Part shown: positions 62,876-64,000 of the stretch, one piece after another
Layout: every line of letters begins with the position of its first letter
How positions within the stretch are numbered: the stretch's first letter is position 1
Made by a program: the position numbers and the translations under genes
Source of the DNA: Synechococcus sp. JA-3-3Ab
GTDB taxonomy: Bacteria; Cyanobacteriota; Cyanobacteriia; Thermostichales; Thermostichaceae
Direction: 5' to 3'
Length of the DNA: 64,000 nucleotides
Assembly (NCBI RefSeq): GCF_000013205.1
Contig: NC_007775.1
Coordinates: 1,236,501 to 1,300,500, forward strand
The notes under the pieces: model-generated
What the model saw: only the letters and a program-made list of their open reading frames with translations
Database searches by the model: none
Told to the model about the DNA's origin: nothing

Positions 62876-63730
62876 ATGGATCCCATGCCCACTCGGATCA
62901 CAGCCTGCTTTCAGGCGCTGCGCAGCCGTGGTGAAAAAGCCCTCATCCCCTACCTCACCGCCGGGGATCCCAACCTGGAGACGACCTTCGAGGCTTTGCA
63001 GGTTCTGGATCAGAGTGGCGCCGATCTCATCGAGCTGGGGGTACCCTACTCGGATCCCTTGGCGGATGGGCCGGTGATCCAAGCAGCAGCCACCCGCGCC
63101 CTCAGTCGGGGAGTCACTTTGGGCGCCATTCTACAAGGCTTGCGCTGTCTCTCGCTGCAGGCCCCCCTGATCCTGTTCACCTACTACAACCCCATCCACC
63201 AGCTCGGCATCCCCAACTTTCTGCATCAACTGCGGCAGGCCGGCTGTGCCGGCTTGGTCGTCCCCGATCTGCCTCTGGAAGAGGCGGGATCCCTGCGACA
63301 AGCAGCCCAGGCCGAAGAGATCGACCTCATCCTGCTGGTGGCCCCCACCAGCCCCCCGGAGCGCATGCGCCGCATTGCCCAGCAGTCCAGTGGCTTTGTC
63401 TACTTGGTCAGCACCACCGGCGTTACCGGCGAACGGGCCACCCTGGAAAAGCGGATCCCGGCTTTGCTGCAGCAACTGCGCCAACAAACCCCCCTGCCGA
63501 TTGGGGTGGGCTTCGGCATCTCCACTCCCGACCAGGCCCGCCAGATCGCTCTCTGGGGAGCAGATGCGGCGATTGTGGGCAGCGCATTTGTGCAACGGCT
63601 GGCCAAAGCCCCCACGCCTGAAGAAGGACTGCAACAAATAGCTCACTTTTGTCGAGCCCTCAAAGCGGCCCTGCAAGAGGTGACCACTCCAGAGTGTTAC
63701 AGCCTGTTAAGGACTCAAGGGGTACAATAG
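62876..63730 (+). CDS. trpA: Tryptophan synthase alpha chain, C-terminus altered by IS insertion
   Basis: It cleaves indoleglycerol phosphate to indole. The product has [20 protein letters not shown], the catalytic Glu and Asp in [60 protein letters not shown] and [15 protein letters not shown]. The helix [12 protein letters not shown] marks the normal end. The IS630 copy starts at 63700, and the last ten or so codons and the TAG at 63728 come from the element. The core enzyme should be intact. ATG 62876 or 62885 is the start. Confidence 0.95.
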   Translation: MDPMPTRITACFQALRSRGEKALIPYLTAGDPNLETTFEALQVLDQSGADLIELGVPYSDPLADGPVIQAAATRALSRGVTLGAILQGLRCLSLQAPLILFTYYNPIHQLGIPNFLHQLRQAGCAGLVVPDLPLEEAGSLRQAAQAEEIDLILLVAPTSPPERMRRIAQQSSGFVYLVSTTGVTGERATLEKRIPALLQQLRQQTPLPIGVGFGISTPDQARQIALWGADAAIVGSAFVQRLAKAPTPEEGLQQIAHFCRALKAALQEVTTPECYSLLRTQGVQ

Positions 63731-64000
63731 CAGCACTTAGCAAACCAACTTCGGAAGGAGGATGGATTGATCAGTAGTAAAGAAGTCTTCACTATCTGCT
63801 CCATGCTATATTTCCCAATTCTGCAAAGCTGCCGAATAAAATGCTTCAATACCGACCACATCATCTCAATGGGATTCAACTCCGGCGCATACACAGGCAG
63901 GTATAGGATTCGTGCTCCTGTCTCCCTAATCAATTCCTCAACTTCCCGACTCTTGTGGATATTTAAATTGTCCATAATCACAACCTTCCTCGTATCTAGC
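63700..64000 (-). mobile_element. IS630-family insertion sequence, second copy (cut by window edge)
   Basis: The element starts after TA at 63698-63699 with CAGCCTGTTAAGGACTC and matches the copy at 53848 at all but about three positions to the end of the window. It lies in the same orientation as the first copy. Confidence 0.93.
63715..64000 (-). CDS. IS630-family transposase, C-terminal part (partial)
   Basis: Residues from [17 protein letters not shown] to the end are present; the rest is beyond the window. Compared with the first copy there is a Gly-to-Glu difference (LIRETGAR) and Ala-to-Thr (LDTRK). The second catalytic Asp (VIMDN) and the DDE Glu (LNPIEMM) are intact. Confidence 0.93.
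   Translation of the reverse strand, partial: LDTRKVVIMDNLNIHKSREVEELIRETGARILYLPVYAPELNPIEMMWSVLKHFIRQLCRIGKYSMEQIVKTSLLLINPSSFRSWFAKCCYCTP

Noticed and set aside
1-64000. tRNA, rRNA, tmRNA or riboswitch genes
   Set aside because: I looked for T-loop words (GTTCGAATC-like) and cloverleaf context in all gaps and found none that I could support; by-eye search is not exhaustive.

Overview
The window is a gene-dense, GC-rich stretch of a cyanobacterial chromosome. Photosystem II genes (psbO, psbA), petH, phosphoribulokinase, cytochrome c maturation (ccsB), the Tab2-type protein, MinC/D/E and several cyanobacteria-specific conserved proteins leave little doubt about the phylum. The gene content, the extreme abundance of GGATCC/GGGATCCC words, the short ferredoxin-NADP reductase and the IS630-type insertion sequence fit the hot-spring Synechococcus lineage (JA-3-3Ab / JA-2-3B'a type). 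That strain-level placement is inference.

Layout. 1-9 kb: a MoxR-type ATPase cut by the window edge, an Rrf2 regulator, a short S1 protein, an S-layer-homology porin-like protein, ExoD, an orphan GvpF/L protein, an NDP-sugar pyrophosphorylase, hisG and psbO. 9-23 kb: a DUF3084/YqgF-like/solute-binding trio, trigger factor with a long acidic tail, LapA-like protein and ccsB, a Thr-Pro-repeat lipoprotein, a sigma-70 factor, gcvT, two glyoxalase-fold proteins, TonB and Tab2. 23.6-24.1 kb: a CRISPR array with no cas genes nearby. 24-33 kb: menC, prfB (with its programmed +1 frameshift), a frameshifted DUF4359 gene, a CBS/chemoreceptor hybrid, a GAF-HD-GYP protein, pth, an AI-2E-family permease and a TPR protein. 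33-52 kb: leuS, petH, prk, pgl, a decayed transglutaminase, a baeRF/VLRF1-type release-factor relative, a DprA-like protein, minCDE, a cation/proton antiporter, plsY, holB, accB, efp, tsaB and psbA. 52-64 kb is a rearranged segment. It holds decayed bioD-like and crr6 genes, a complete IS630-type element, truncated HEPN and tatC fragments fused tail to tail, a polar amino-acid ABC transporter with its ATPase divergent, a methyltransferase, a receptor gene split by an amber codon, and trpA with a second IS copy inserted at its 3' end.

Functional themes are photosynthesis and carbon fixation (psbO, psbA, petH, prk), the oxidative pentose phosphate path (pgl), translation and its quality control (S1, prfB, pth, leuS, efp, tsaB, baeRF), division-site selection (minCDE, co-oriented and partly overlapping), and amino-acid uptake. 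Signs of genome flux are strong: at least eight broken or truncated genes, two nearly identical IS630 copies about 9.9 kb apart in the same orientation, and two families of short dispersed repeats. One repeat family lies in frame inside leuS and the antiporter gene. I saw no tRNA or rRNA gene.
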